Below, one piece after another: positions 18,405-28,041 of a stretch of DNA of 64,000 nucleotides. The number at the start of each line of letters is the position of its first letter. Within the stretch, counting starts at the first letter, position 1. This DNA is from Duganella phyllosphaerae. Its GTDB lineage: Bacteria > Pseudomonadota > Gammaproteobacteria > Burkholderiales > Burkholderiaceae_D. The notes under the pieces are model-generated. The model ran no database searches. It worked only from the letters and a program-made list of their open reading frames with translations, and was not told the DNA's origin. The stretch lies in the NCBI RefSeq assembly GCF_001758785.1, contig NZ_LROM01000065.1, positions 1 to 64,000 of the forward strand. The letters are read 5' to 3'. The position numbers were made by a program, and so were the translations under genes.

Positions 18405-19784
18405 ATGAACGTCAACGAAATTCCTCTCGTCTCCTTTTTCGAGCGTGTCGTCGATCCGCTCGTCATCATGGGCATGTTGTACCTGTGCACCCTGGTGCTG
18501 GGTAATGGCTTCAACGGCTACTCGCTGATCCTGATGGTGCTGGCGTTCTTCGTCTCGTCGTCGCTGTACAAGTACATCGATCCGTACAGTACCTGGCGCA
18601 CCGGCAAGCTGAGCAAGGTCGCGCGCGATATCGTGCTGGGCTGGCTGCTGTCGGTGACGGTACTGGCGCTGATCGGCGTGAGCAGCGGCATGCTGGTGCA
18701 TTACGACCGCGAGGTCTTGCTGGCCTGGTGCGTCGGCACCCCGCTGGTACTGATGCTCGGTCACCTGGCCGTGTTCAGGCTGCGCGCCGCTCCGCTCGAG
18801 GGTCAGAAAACCTCGGTCGTGATCATCGGCGCCAACGACGTCAGCGTGCGCTTCGCCGCCACCATCGATCGCCATGAAAGTTCGGTCATGGCCGTGCACG
18901 GTTATTTCGACGACCGTGCCCAGGAGCGCCGTCCCCATAACATGGAACACCCGCTGCTGGGGCAGATGAGCGATATCCCGGCGTACGTACGCAAGCACAA
19001 CATCAAGATGATCGTGATCAGCCAGCCGATTTCGGCCCAGCCGCGCATCATGTCTTTGCTGGAAGATCTGGAAGACACCACGGCCTCGGTTTATTTCCTG
19101 CCCGATATCTATATCTTCGACCTGATGCAGGCGCGCTTCGCCAGCGTGGGTGGCATGCCGGTGATCGGCATCCGCGAGTCGCCGTTCACAGGGTTTAACA
19201 GCATGATCAAGCGCATCAGCGACATCGTGCTGGCGCTGATCATCCAGATCATGCTCACGCCGATCATGCTGACGATTGCTGCGGCAGTGAAACTGACGTC
19301 GCCGGGCCCGGTGATTTTCCGCCAGCGCCGGTACGGACTGTATGGCGAGGAAATCCTGGTCTACAAGTTCCGCTCGATGACGGTGGCCGAGGACGGCGCC
19401 AAGGTGGTCCAGGCGAAAAAGGGCGATCAGCGCCTGACCAAAATTGGCGGTTTTCTGCGCCGTACGTCGCTCGACGAATTGCCGCAATTTATCAATGTGC
19501 TGCAAGGCCGCATGAGCATCGTCGGACCGCGGCCGCACGCGGTGGCGCACAACGAGCAGTACCGCAAGCTGATCAAGGGTTACATGTTGCGCCACAAGGC
19601 CAAGCCGGGCATTACCGGCTGGGCCCAGGTGAACGGCTTGCGCGGCGAAACCGATACGCTGGACAAGATGCAGGCCCGCATCCAGTACGACCTCGACTAC
19701 CTGCGCAACTGGTCGGTGTGGCTCGATATGTGGATTATCGTGCGTACCGTGCTGGTGGTCCTGAAACGCGAGAATGCTCACTGA
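18405..19784 (+). CDS. Undecaprenyl-phosphate sugar phosphotransferase (initiating polyprenol-phosphate transferase)
   Basis: 459 residues. Several N-terminal TM helices are followed by a CoA-binding-3-like cytoplasmic domain (VVIIGANDVSVRFAA) and then the bacterial sugar transferase domain: KRISDIVLALI, a membrane-re-entrant segment, YKFRSM, LDELPQFINVLQGRMSIVGPRPH and KPGITGWAQVNGLRGET. These are the hallmarks of WcaJ/EpsB-like large monotopic phosphoglycosyl transferases that move hexose-1-phosphate from UDP-sugar to undecaprenyl phosphate. Here it starts EPS repeat-unit assembly. It is encoded 5 bp after epsL. The sugar is probably glucose or galactose, by family only. Confidence 0.9.
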   Translation: MNVNEIPLVSFFERVVDPLVIMGMLYLCTLVLGNGFNGYSLILMVLAFFVSSSLYKYIDPYSTWRTGKLSKVARDIVLGWLLSVTVLALIGVSSGMLVHYDREVLLAWCVGTPLVLMLGHLAVFRLRAAPLEGQKTSVVIIGANDVSVRFAATIDRHESSVMAVHGYFDDRAQERRPHNMEHPLLGQMSDIPAYVRKHNIKMIVISQPISAQPRIMSLLEDLEDTTASVYFLPDIYIFDLMQARFASVGGMPVIGIRESPFTGFNSMIKRISDIVLALIIQIMLTPIMLTIAAAVKLTSPGPVIFRQRRYGLYGEEILVYKFRSMTVAEDGAKVVQAKKGDQRLTKIGGFLRRTSLDELPQFINVLQGRMSIVGPRPHAVAHNEQYRKLIKGYMLRHKAKPGITGWAQVNGLRGETDTLDKMQARIQYDLDYLRNWSVWLDMWIIVRTVLVVLKRENAH

Positions 19785-19956
19785 GCACGCACATGGACCG
19801 ATAACATTTTTACAAAGAAAATATGCTGCACCGCAGAGAGTTGTGTGATAATCCGGTCTTGAAATTGCTTTTAGTGCACGTGAATTGGGAAAATGGCAAT
19901 GAATTACGTGGATGGCACGCTGCGCACGGCACCAACGAGAACAATGAGGAACTATC

Positions 19957-20913
19957 TTGAAACACAATAAATTTGGCAATACCCACCTCCAGCGCAAGCT
20001 CGGTTCGGCGGCGCTGGCAGTGACCATGGCCGTTGCGCTGGTCGCTTGCGGCAAAGGCGAAAGCAAGTCGGGCCAGGCGCTGGTCAAGGTCGGCAAGGAA
20101 GAAGTCACCGCGCTGCAGCTGAACGAAGAGCTGCAACGGGTCAACGTGCCGGTCGCGCAGCAGGCGCAGGCGCGCAAGCAGGTGCTCGAATCGCTGGTGG
20201 ACCGCCAGATCGTCCTTAACCAGGCGATGGAAGAGAAAGTCGATCGCGATCCGAAAGTGGTGCAGTCCATCGAACGCGCCAAGGCGCTGATCATCGCCCA
20301 AGCCTACATGCAAAACAAGACGGGCACGCCGGCCAAGCCTACCCGCGATGAAATTGCCCAATATTTCGACAAGAATCCGGCCCTGTTTGCGCAGCGCAAG
20401 ACGATGGAGCTGCGCCAGCTCAACCTGGCCACCAGCGACCTGTCCGATAACCTGAAAAAAGAAATCGACAGCGCCAAGTCGATCGACGACGTGGCGGCCT
20501 TCATGGAGCGCAACAACATCAAGTTTGCCCGTCAGCAAATAAGCCGCAGCACGGCCGACCTGGCGCCGGCCTTGAGCGAAAAAATCGTCAACCTGCCCAA
20601 GGGGCAACTGTTCATCGTCCGCGAAGGCGACCGCAGCACCCTGATGACGGTGGCTGACATCAAGGATACGCCGGTCACGCTGCAAGCCTCCGAAGCGCAG
20701 ATCGCCCAGTTCCTGACCAATGCGCGCATCAAGGAAGCGGCCACCGCCGAACTGGCGCGCCTGCGTGCGGCCACCAAGATCGAGTACCAGAACAAGGCCG
20801 ACGAGCCAGGCGCGGCGCCAGCCGCTCCGGTTGCGGGCGCACCGGCAGCGCCGGCCACGGCAGCCGACAAGGAAGCCGACGTCCACGCGCGCGGCGTGGC
20901 TGGCCTGAAGTAA
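19957..20913 (+). CDS. epsD: EpsD-family peptidyl-prolyl cis-trans isomerase lipoprotein
   Basis: 318 residues. A lipoprotein signal ends at lipobox LVAC (Cys31), giving a periplasmic, lipid-anchored protein. The SurA-N-like helical part (LVKVGKEEVTALQLNEEL) and a parvulin-like region follow, then a C-terminal Ala/Pro-rich tail. EpsD proteins are expected to help fold EPS export or PEP-CTERM partners in the periplasm. The start is TTG at 19957, supported by GAGGA seven bases upstream; the nearby ATG at 19944 is out of frame. A 172-bp gap separates it from the preceding gene, and 46 bp from epsE. Confidence 0.9.
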   Translation: MKHNKFGNTHLQRKLGSAALAVTMAVALVACGKGESKSGQALVKVGKEEVTALQLNEELQRVNVPVAQQAQARKQVLESLVDRQIVLNQAMEEKVDRDPKVVQSIERAKALIIAQAYMQNKTGTPAKPTRDEIAQYFDKNPALFAQRKTMELRQLNLATSDLSDNLKKEIDSAKSIDDVAAFMERNNIKFARQQISRSTADLAPALSEKIVNLPKGQLFIVREGDRSTLMTVADIKDTPVTLQASEAQIAQFLTNARIKEAATAELARLRAATKIEYQNKADEPGAAPAAPVAGAPAAPATAADKEADVHARGVAGLK

Positions 20914-20959
20914 CGGCCCCGTAGCGGCCTCCCGATAACACTAACTTACGATTGAGCAT

Positions 20960-21760
20960 ATGATGAAAAAAATCGCACTCTGGATGATGACGCCACTGCT
21001 GGCGCTGGTGCTGGGCACGGCCAATGCCGCCCCGCAAAACGACTTGGTACTCGGTACCGGCGACGTGGTCAAGATTTCCGTCTACAACAACCCCGACCTG
21101 AACCTGGAAACCCGGGTCAGCGCCAATGGCGCCATCACGTTCCCGCTGATCGGCCAGGTGAGCGTGGCGGGCCTGTCGGCCGCTGCGGCCGAGAAAAAAA
21201 TCGCTGCGGCCCTGGTGTCCGGCAATTTTGTCAAAAACCCGCAAGTCAATATGCTGGTGACGTCGCTACAGAGCCAGCAAGTGTCGGTACTGGGCCAGGT
21301 TAACCGCCCGGGCCGCTTCCCGCTCGACGCCAGCCGCAACCTGCTCGACGTGCTGGCCCTGGCCGGTGGCGTCAGCGCCGAAGGCGGCGACCAGGTCACG
21401 GTGATGCGCAGCGCCGACGGCAAGGCCACCAAGCAGGTGATCAACCTGACCGATCTGTTCCTCAGCGGCGACCAGCCGGCCAACCTGACGTTGAGCGGCA
21501 ACGACGTGGTGTACATCGAGCGCGCACCGCGTTTCTATATCTACGGTGAAGTACAGCGTCCCGGCACCTTCCGCATCGAGCGTTCGATGACGGTGTTGCA
21601 GGCGCTGGCCACCGGCGGCGGCCTCACCCAGCGCGGCACCGAGCGTGGCCTGCGCATCAAGCGTCGCGACGCGGCCGGCAAGATCGAGATCATCGAAGCG
21701 AAATACGATGACCTGGTGCGCCCCGACGACGTGCTGTACGTCCGCGAGAGCCTGTTCTAA
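20960..21760 (+). CDS. epsE: EpsE polysaccharide export protein (Wza-like)
   Basis: 266 residues. The signal peptide (about 1-24, ending TANA) lacks a lipobox Cys, unlike Wza. The Poly_export block LGTGDVVKISVYNNPDLN is followed by SLBB domains, seen as QVSVLGQVNRPGRFPL and PRFYIYGEVQRPGTFRIE. It is the outer-membrane/periplasmic export channel or adaptor for EPS and acts with EpsF/EpsG and EpsL. Start codons ATG-ATG at 20960/20963. Confidence 0.93.
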   Translation: MMKKIALWMMTPLLALVLGTANAAPQNDLVLGTGDVVKISVYNNPDLNLETRVSANGAITFPLIGQVSVAGLSAAAAEKKIAAALVSGNFVKNPQVNMLVTSLQSQQVSVLGQVNRPGRFPLDASRNLLDVLALAGGVSAEGGDQVTVMRSADGKATKQVINLTDLFLSGDQPANLTLSGNDVVYIERAPRFYIYGEVQRPGTFRIERSMTVLQALATGGGLTQRGTERGLRIKRRDAAGKIEIIEAKYDDLVRPDDVLYVRESLF

Positions 21761-21797
21761 GGCCGATGTCGCCTGACCTTCACTGAGAAAGACCACC

Positions 21798-23201
21798 ATG
21801 AATTTCACCCATTTGTTTTTTGCCCTGCGCGCCCGCTACAAGATCGTCCTCGTGATCCTGGCAGTCACGGTCGCAGCCGCACTGGCCATCACTGCCATGC
21901 TGCCCAAGGTCTACAAGGCCAGCACCTCGCTGGTGCTCAATACCAAGGGCGTCGATCCGGTCACCGGCGTCACGCTGCCGGTGCAGTTGATGACCGGCTA
22001 CGTCGCCACCCAGGCCGACATCATCCGCAGCAAGAGCGTGGCGCTCAAGGCCGTGGAAACCCTGCGCCTGGCCGACAGCCCGGCGGTGCAGGAACAGTTC
22101 CGCCAGGCGCGCAACGGCCAGGGTTCGATCAAGGAGTGGCTGGCCGGCCTGTTGCTGGCCAAGGTGGACGTCGAGCCAGCGCGCGACAGCAGCGTGCTGA
22201 CCATTAACTTCCGCGGTAACGATCCGCAGTTCGTTGCAGCGGTCGCCAATGCCTTCGCCCAGGGTTACCTCGATTTCACGGTGCAGCTCAAGACCGATCC
22301 GGCGCAGCAGGCGTCGGGCTTCATCAACACCCAGATCAAGGTGCTGCGCGAACAATACGAGCTGGCCCAGAGCCGCCTGTCGAAATACCAGAAAGAGAAC
22401 AACATCTACAGCGCCGACAACCGCGTTGACGTGGAAACCGCGCGCCTGAACGAGCTGTCGAGCCAGCTGGTGCAGGCGCAGGGCCAGCTGATGGAAGCGG
22501 AATCGCGTTCGCGCCAGGCCAGCGGCAATGCCGGCGCCTCGCCAGACGTGCTCAACAACAGCCTGATCCAGAGCCTGAAATCGCAGCTGGCCACGGCCGA
22601 AGCGCGTTTCGCCGACACCTCGCAGCGCCTGGCCTCGAGCCACCCGCAATACATCGCGGCGAAGTCCGAAGTGGACAAGCTGCGCTCGAACCTTGATGAA
22701 CAGATCCGCGTCGCCTCGTCCGGCGTGTCCAGCAGCAGCAACATCTACCGCCAGCGTGAAAACGAACTGCGCTCGGCACTGTCGGCGCAAAAAGCCCGCG
22801 TGCTGGAACTGAACGGCGCGCGCGACGAATTCGTCGTGCTCAGCAACGAAGTGGACAATGCCCGCCGCTCGTACGAAAGCGCCATGCAGCGCTACAACCA
22901 GACCAACCTCGAAGGCCAGGCGCGCCAGTCCGATATCGCCGTGCTGTCCACCGCCGAAGTACCGGGCAGCCCGACGTCGCCGCGCCTGATCGTCAACCTG
23001 CTGCTGGCCGTCGTGATCGGCACCATCCTCGGCGCCGGCGCGGTCCTGGTGCTCGAGTTGCTCGACCAGCGCGTGCGCTCGGCCGCGCATATGTCGCACG
23101 CCTTTGGCCTGCCGGTGCTGGGCACGATCGCCAAGCAGCGCATCGGCAAGCGCAGCAAGAACACCCCGCCGCCAGCACTGTTGCCGCAACCGCAGCAGTG
23201 A
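21798..23201 (+). CDS. epsF: EpsF chain-length determinant (Wzz/PCP family)
   Basis: 467 residues. The N-terminal TM helix ([19 protein letters not shown]) and C-terminal TM helix ([21 protein letters not shown]) flank a large periplasmic region with long coiled coils (about 170-370), the plan of polysaccharide co-polymerases. The C-terminal cytoplasmic segment carries [20 protein letters not shown], as in Wzc-like proteins, but without an internal kinase domain. It sets chain length and couples polymerase to export, with EpsG as the separate ATPase. Its stop (23201) precedes the epsG ATG by 32 bp. Confidence 0.92.
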   Translation: MNFTHLFFALRARYKIVLVILAVTVAAALAITAMLPKVYKASTSLVLNTKGVDPVTGVTLPVQLMTGYVATQADIIRSKSVALKAVETLRLADSPAVQEQFRQARNGQGSIKEWLAGLLLAKVDVEPARDSSVLTINFRGNDPQFVAAVANAFAQGYLDFTVQLKTDPAQQASGFINTQIKVLREQYELAQSRLSKYQKENNIYSADNRVDVETARLNELSSQLVQAQGQLMEAESRSRQASGNAGASPDVLNNSLIQSLKSQLATAEARFADTSQRLASSHPQYIAAKSEVDKLRSNLDEQIRVASSGVSSSSNIYRQRENELRSALSAQKARVLELNGARDEFVVLSNEVDNARRSYESAMQRYNQTNLEGQARQSDIAVLSTAEVPGSPTSPRLIVNLLLAVVIGTILGAGAVLVLELLDQRVRSAAHMSHAFGLPVLGTIAKQRIGKRSKNTPPPALLPQPQQ

Positions 23202-23233
23202 CCGCCGACACCAGATCATTACGGAGTAATTCC

Positions 23234-24139
23234 ATGAACCAGAATCCACCCATTCAACCGTATATCGTGCCGGACCTGCGCGACAAGTCGCCGGCGTCGG
23301 CCGTGCCCGACCGTTCTATCGGCGCCATCCTGATCAAGATGGGCCGCCTGTCGGTGGCCGATGCCGAGCGCGTAATGCGCCACCAGGTCGAACGCAATGT
23401 GCGTTTTGGCGACGCCGCGCTGGCGCTGGGTGTGCTGTCCGAGGCCGACATCGAGTTTGCGCTGTCGCGCCAGTACGATTACCCGTACCTGCTGCGTGGC
23501 GAGAGCGACATCAGCGAGTCTGTTGTGGCCGCTTACGAGCCGTTCACCGAGCGGGTGGAATCGTTGCGCGCGCTGCGTAACCAGCTCATGTGGCGCTGGT
23601 TCGACACCGGCGAGGAACGCCGCGCGCTGGCCATCACCGGCGCCGAGCGCGGCGATGGCCGCAGTTTCCTGGCCGCCAACCTGGCCGTGGTGTTCTCGCA
23701 GCAAGGCCAGCGCACGCTGCTGATCGATGCCGACATGCGCCATCCGAGCCAGCACACCATCTTCAGCCTGGAAAACCGGGTCGGCCTGTCGTCGGTGCTG
23801 TCGGGCCGTAACAGTGTCGAAGCGGTGCAGCGCGTGCCAGCACTGCTCGACCTGTCGGTGCTGACCGCCGGCGCGCCGCCGCCGAACCCGTCCGAACTGC
23901 TGGGTCGGCCGGCGCTGGGTCAGCTGCTGCGCACGCTGGCAGGGCAGTACGACGTGATCCTGATCGACACCCCGGCCGGCAGCGATTCGTCGGATGCACA
24001 GATGGTGGCCGGCCGCACCGGCGCCGCCGTGGTGGTGGCGCGCCAGGACGTGACCCACGTCGGCAAGGTGCATGAGCTGATCACCTCGTTGAACGAAGCG
24101 CGCGTGCACGTGGTTGGTTCCGTGCTCAATAATTTCTGA
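23234..24139 (+). CDS. epsG: EpsG, BY-kinase-like ATPase with N-terminal MshEN-like domain
   Basis: 301 residues. The C-terminal domain is CpsD/Wzc-cytoplasmic-like, with [11 protein letters not shown] (about 135-145) at the Walker A place, where Arg143 stands at the usual Lys, then TLLIDADMR (Walker A', about 161-169) and [14 protein letters not shown]. No C-terminal tyrosine cluster is present; the protein ends SVLNNF. The N-terminal 80 residues contain two similar blocks, R-x-x-G-x-x-L-x-x-x-G-x-L (27-39) and [12 protein letters not shown] (57-68), like the GspE/MshE N-terminal domain. It is expected to control EpsF. I chose the ATG at 23234 because of the CGGAG upstream; the open frame runs 12 codons further 5'. 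Confidence 0.9.
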   Translation: MNQNPPIQPYIVPDLRDKSPASAVPDRSIGAILIKMGRLSVADAERVMRHQVERNVRFGDAALALGVLSEADIEFALSRQYDYPYLLRGESDISESVVAAYEPFTERVESLRALRNQLMWRWFDTGEERRALAITGAERGDGRSFLAANLAVVFSQQGQRTLLIDADMRHPSQHTIFSLENRVGLSSVLSGRNSVEAVQRVPALLDLSVLTAGAPPPNPSELLGRPALGQLLRTLAGQYDVILIDTPAGSDSSDAQMVAGRTGAAVVVARQDVTHVGKVHELITSLNEARVHVVGSVLNNF

Positions 24140-24146
24140 TTCCGAT

Positions 24147-25787
24147 ATGGCCATGGCCCACACGTTGAACTCCACGGCGACACCTTCGCCTTCGCCTGCA
24201 GCGCTCGCCCCGTGGCTGGTGCTGCTTGCCGGCCTGGCGGCGCTGTACGTGCCGACCCTGATCGACCTGTTCCATGGGCCATGGAGCTCGGACCGCAACG
24301 CCCACGGTCCGATCGTCATGACCGTGGCCTTCGGTTTCCTGTATTTCCGCACGCGCCAGCTGATTTCGCAGAAGATGTTCGAACGCAATCCGATGCCGGC
24401 CATCGGCTACCCGGTGGTCGTGCTGGGCCTGCTGTGCTACGTGCTCGGCCGTTCACAACAGGTGCACGTGCTCGAAGTCGGTTCGCTGATCCTGGTGCTG
24501 GCCGGCCTGATGATCGCACTGTTCGGCGTGCGCACCTGGAGCCGCATGTGGTTTGCGTTCTTCTTCATGATGTTCATGATCCCGCTGCCGGCGTCCATCG
24601 TCGACGTGGTCACGCTGCCGATGAAGATTGCCGTGTCGGCCGCCACCGAACATCTGCTGTACTGGATGAATTACCCGATCGCCCGCAGCGGCGTGATTCT
24701 CACCATCGGCCATTACCAGCTGCTGGTGGCCGACGCCTGCGCCGGCCTGAACTCCTTGTTTACGCTCGAAGCGCTGGGCCTGCTGTACATGAACCTGGTG
24801 CGCCATCCTTCGCTGGTGCGCAACGTGCTGCTGGCCATGCTGATCATTCCGATCTCGTTTGCCGCCAACACCATCCGCATCATTTTCCTGTCGCTCATCA
24901 CGTACCATTTTGGCGATGCCGCCGGCCAGGGTTTCCTGCATGGCTTCTCGGGCCTGGTGCTGTTCCTGTCGGCGCTGCTGCTGATTATCGGCGTCGATAG
25001 CGCACTGAGCTGGATGGTGCGCCGTGGCGGCGCCAGCGACGAAGGCGCCGGTCTGCAACTGCCGTCGCTCGCGCCCGGCGCCTGGGCCCAGCTGGGCCAG
25101 GTCGCCACCCGTCCGGCGGTGTTGCTGCTGGCCGGCATGTTGCTGGCGGTTGGCGGCGCCTGGGCACTTACGCCCAAGTTCACGCCCAACCCGCAAACCA
25201 TCGATCTGGCTGCCAGCGTGCCCACCCGCTTCGGCGACTGGCGCGAGTTGCAAGGCGTGGTTACCCAGGCCGAGCTGTCCACCGCCGAAGACGGCGGCCG
25301 CAGCCTCGAGCAGCCGTACGACGACGTGCTGATGCGGACCTATGTCAACAGCCAGGGGCAGCAGGTGATGCTGGCGCTGGCCTACGCCAAGGAACAGCGC
25401 CAGGACGTCAAGCTGCACCTGCCTGAAATCTGCTACCCGGCGCAAGGCTACAAGGTGCTGGCGCTGTCGCCAGCGCCGATGGTGGTCACGCCCGGCGCTG
25501 CGGCGCTGCCGGCCAAGCACATGCTGGCCACCGGCCAGGGCCGGCTCGAAGCGGTCACGTACTGGACCCGTATCAGCGACGCCTACCCGCAGGGTGGTTT
25601 TGCGATGCGCATGCAGATCTTCCGCGACGGCCTGCGTGGCAAAGTGGCAGACGGCATCCTGGTGCGTTCCTCGATGCTGGTGCGCGACGACACCGAAGCG
25701 CCGGCCGCTTACGCCGTGCAACAGGACTTCCTGCGGCAACTGGTGGCGGCGTCCGATGCACGCGGTCACGCGCTGGTCGTGCGCTGA
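24147..25787 (+). CDS. xrtB: Exosortase B fused to an EpsI-type domain
   Basis: 546 residues. The N-terminal part (about 1-310) is a multi-TM transpeptidase-like exosortase. Its catalytic triad is visible as [11 protein letters not shown] (Cys198), FAANTIRI (Arg244) and GFLHGFSG (His265). The C-terminal part (about 323-546) begins with another TM helix and is EpsI-like, with [13 protein letters not shown] and a VRSSMLV block. Exosortases recognise PEP-CTERM tails, cut them and pass the protein to the cell surface; EpsI is a periplasmic partner of unclear job. The two PEP-CTERM proteins at 40833 and 45601 are likely substrates. I chose the ATG at 24147; ATG 24153 is an alternative and the Shine-Dalgarno sequence is weak. 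Confidence 0.92.
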   Translation: MAMAHTLNSTATPSPSPAALAPWLVLLAGLAALYVPTLIDLFHGPWSSDRNAHGPIVMTVAFGFLYFRTRQLISQKMFERNPMPAIGYPVVVLGLLCYVLGRSQQVHVLEVGSLILVLAGLMIALFGVRTWSRMWFAFFFMMFMIPLPASIVDVVTLPMKIAVSAATEHLLYWMNYPIARSGVILTIGHYQLLVADACAGLNSLFTLEALGLLYMNLVRHPSLVRNVLLAMLIIPISFAANTIRIIFLSLITYHFGDAAGQGFLHGFSGLVLFLSALLLIIGVDSALSWMVRRGGASDEGAGLQLPSLAPGAWAQLGQVATRPAVLLLAGMLLAVGGAWALTPKFTPNPQTIDLAASVPTRFGDWRELQGVVTQAELSTAEDGGRSLEQPYDDVLMRTYVNSQGQQVMLALAYAKEQRQDVKLHLPEICYPAQGYKVLALSPAPMVVTPGAAALPAKHMLATGQGRLEAVTYWTRISDAYPQGGFAMRMQIFRDGLRGKVADGILVRSSMLVRDDTEAPAAYAVQQDFLRQLVAASDARGHALVVR

Positions 25788-25844
25788 ACGGACAGTCCGT
25801 GCACCGCGCCGGGATCCGCCAATTTATTGAGAGGTGAGTGTTAG

Positions 25845-26804
25845 ATGTCCGTGACTTTTTCTGTCGTCATTCCTGTCTATAACGGCGCAGCCTTTATCGC
25901 CGATACGGTCAGGACGGTGCTCGCCCAGACCTGCCGCGATTTCGAACTGATCGTGGTCAACGACGGCTCGCGTGACGACACGCTGGGCCAGTTGGCCCAA
26001 TTCGGCGATGCGATACGCGTCATCAGCATTCCCAACGGCGGCGTGTCGAATGCGCGCAATGTCGGTATTGCCGCCAGCGAAGGCAAGCTGATCGCTTTCC
26101 TCGATGCGGACGACTTGTGGTCGCCCGACAAGCTGGCAGTGCAACTGGCGCTGCTCGAACGCCATCCCGAGGTGGGTTTTCTAGCGTGTAACTACACGGT
26201 GATCGACCATTCGATCGGCGGTCCCGTGGCCCATTTCGCCCAGTTCCGGGGCGATCCCGACATCGTATTCGATACCGTGATCAACGATCCGCTCAAGGCG
26301 CTGGTCAAGGCCAATTTTGTCGGCACCTGCTCGAACGTGGTGATCCGCCGCGAGGTGCTGGCGCGGGCAGGGCAGTTCGACCCGCGCTACCGCCAGGCCG
26401 AGGATTACGACCTGTGGCTGCGCTGCGCCGACGTGGGGCCGTTCCTGTTGCAGTCGCAAGTGCTGGTGGACAAGACTTCGCACGAGACCAACCTCACCAA
26501 TAATTTCGTCGAGACGCTGCAATGCCACGAGCGCGTGCTGGTGGCATTGCTCGACTCGCCGCTGGTGGGCAAACGGCCGGCGCTGGCGCCGGCCGTGCGC
26601 CACGAGATCGTCGGTCTGCGTTACGACATCGGCCACCGCATGTTCAACCGCGGCCAGTCGCGTACCGGTTTCGGCTATTACTGGTCGGCGCTGCAGGCCG
26701 AAGGCTCGGCCGCCAACCTGGTGTCGTTCGTCCGCCACAGCATCCAGAAGCTGGGCCGGCTCACGCTCGAGGCGCTGCACCTGCGCACGCCTTATCGAGG
26801 CTGA
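25845..26804 (+). CDS. GT2 family glycosyltransferase
   Basis: 319 residues, one GT-A domain. It has VVIPVYNGAAFIADTVR, VVNDGSRDDT and FLDADDLWSPDKLA (the DxD-type metal/nucleotide-sugar site), then ADVGPFLLQSQVLV and a C-terminal helical part. It transfers a sugar from an NDP donor to the growing lipid-linked EPS unit in the cytoplasm. Donor and linkage cannot be deduced. It is followed by another GT2 gene after a 139-bp gap rich in A+T. Confidence 0.92.
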   Translation: MSVTFSVVIPVYNGAAFIADTVRTVLAQTCRDFELIVVNDGSRDDTLGQLAQFGDAIRVISIPNGGVSNARNVGIAASEGKLIAFLDADDLWSPDKLAVQLALLERHPEVGFLACNYTVIDHSIGGPVAHFAQFRGDPDIVFDTVINDPLKALVKANFVGTCSNVVIRREVLARAGQFDPRYRQAEDYDLWLRCADVGPFLLQSQVLVDKTSHETNLTNNFVETLQCHERVLVALLDSPLVGKRPALAPAVRHEIVGLRYDIGHRMFNRGQSRTGFGYYWSALQAEGSAANLVSFVRHSIQKLGRLTLEALHLRTPYRG

Positions 26805-26943
26805 CTGCGGCTGTCAGCAGCTGGCAGCGGCCCCAGGCCTGATTGTTTTTGTAATTTTTGCATGATATTATTTTTGCGTGTTTGCTCACAACTGACAGCG
26901 TCGGCAGCGAGGGGAACGGCGCAAGTTTTAGAGGAGCTGCACA

Positions 26944-28017
26944 GTGGCAAAGATAGACGTATTGTTGCCGGTTAAAAACGGCGTCGACTTCCTGGCGGAG
27001 TCGCTCGACAGCATCCAGGCGCAGACCGTCCAGGACTGGCGCGTGCTGGTGCTCGACCACGGTTCCACCGACGGCAGCCGCGAGATGGTGGAGCGCTACC
27101 ACGAGCGCGATCCGCGCATCGAACTGCATTCGTTCCCTGAAGCAAAAGGCCTGTCCGGCCTGCTCAATTGCGGCCTCGACCTGGCCGACTGCGACTACGT
27201 GTTGCGCCATGACGCCGACGACGTCTGCTTCCCCGACCGCATGGCCATCAGCCTGGCCGCGTTTGCCGCCCAGCCAAATTGCGTGGCCATCGGTGGCCAG
27301 GCCGACGTGATCGACGCATCCGGCGCCAACATCGGCGAGATGAGCATGCCGATCGGCACCGCCCGGGTTGCCGCCGCCAGCCTGTTCCGCAACCCGATCG
27401 CGCACCCGACGTCGATGCTGCGCTTCGACGAAGTGCGCCGCATGGGCGTGCGCTACGGCATCGACATGCTCAAGGTGCTGCCGCCGCAGCACAGCCTGGA
27501 AGTGCCGTCGCTGGCCGAAGACTACTTCCTGTTCGGCCAGCTGGCGATCCAGGGCCGCTGCGCCAACGTGCCTGAAAAACTGATCCGCTACCGCTGGCAC
27601 GGCAACAACGTCAGCGCCACCCGGTTCATGGACCAGATGGAAGTGTCGCTCGATGTATCGCGTTTCCTGGTGCGGGCGTTCTGCACCATCCACCAGTTGC
27701 CGTATTTCGATCCGGCGCCGTTCTGCAACCACGGCGGCATCCTGATGGACGTCGAGGGCCAGCGCAATTTCGATGCCGAATTCGAGCGCATGGCCAGCGT
27801 GCTGCGGCGCGGCCTGGGCCCGTCCGATGAACTCGAACGCGAGCTCACCTACCGCAAAACCATTTCCACCCGCCACGAAGCGAGCCTGCTGTGGCGCTAC
27901 AACCGCTTTCGCGCCGCCAACTCGCCGGAAACCGGCGAATGGAACGCGGTGCGTTCCTGGCTGATCCGTCGCTTGCCCGGCAAACGCCGCATGAGTGTAT
28001 CGGCCCAGCTGGCCTGA
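26944..28017 (+). CDS. GT2 family glycosyltransferase
   Basis: 357 residues. The N-terminal GT-A domain has IDVLLPVKNGVDFLAESLDS, LDHGSTDGSREMV and RHDADDVCFPDRM; a C-terminal region of roughly 130 residues is of unclear function. The start is GTG at 26944, eight bases after GAGGAG, and there is no good ATG. It probably adds a sugar to the EPS repeat unit. It forms a tight group with the Wzy-like gene (24 bp spacing). Confidence 0.9.
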   Translation: MAKIDVLLPVKNGVDFLAESLDSIQAQTVQDWRVLVLDHGSTDGSREMVERYHERDPRIELHSFPEAKGLSGLLNCGLDLADCDYVLRHDADDVCFPDRMAISLAAFAAQPNCVAIGGQADVIDASGANIGEMSMPIGTARVAAASLFRNPIAHPTSMLRFDEVRRMGVRYGIDMLKVLPPQHSLEVPSLAEDYFLFGQLAIQGRCANVPEKLIRYRWHGNNVSATRFMDQMEVSLDVSRFLVRAFCTIHQLPYFDPAPFCNHGGILMDVEGQRNFDAEFERMASVLRRGLGPSDELERELTYRKTISTRHEASLLWRYNRFRAANSPETGEWNAVRSWLIRRLPGKRRMSVSAQLA

Positions 28018-28041
28018 AGTATTATTTGAGATAGGTATGTT

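Noticed and set aside
19914-19932. A sigma54-type promoter upstream of epsD (TGGCACGCTGCGCAC)
   Set aside because: GG-to-GC spacing is 6 or 8 bp, not 10.
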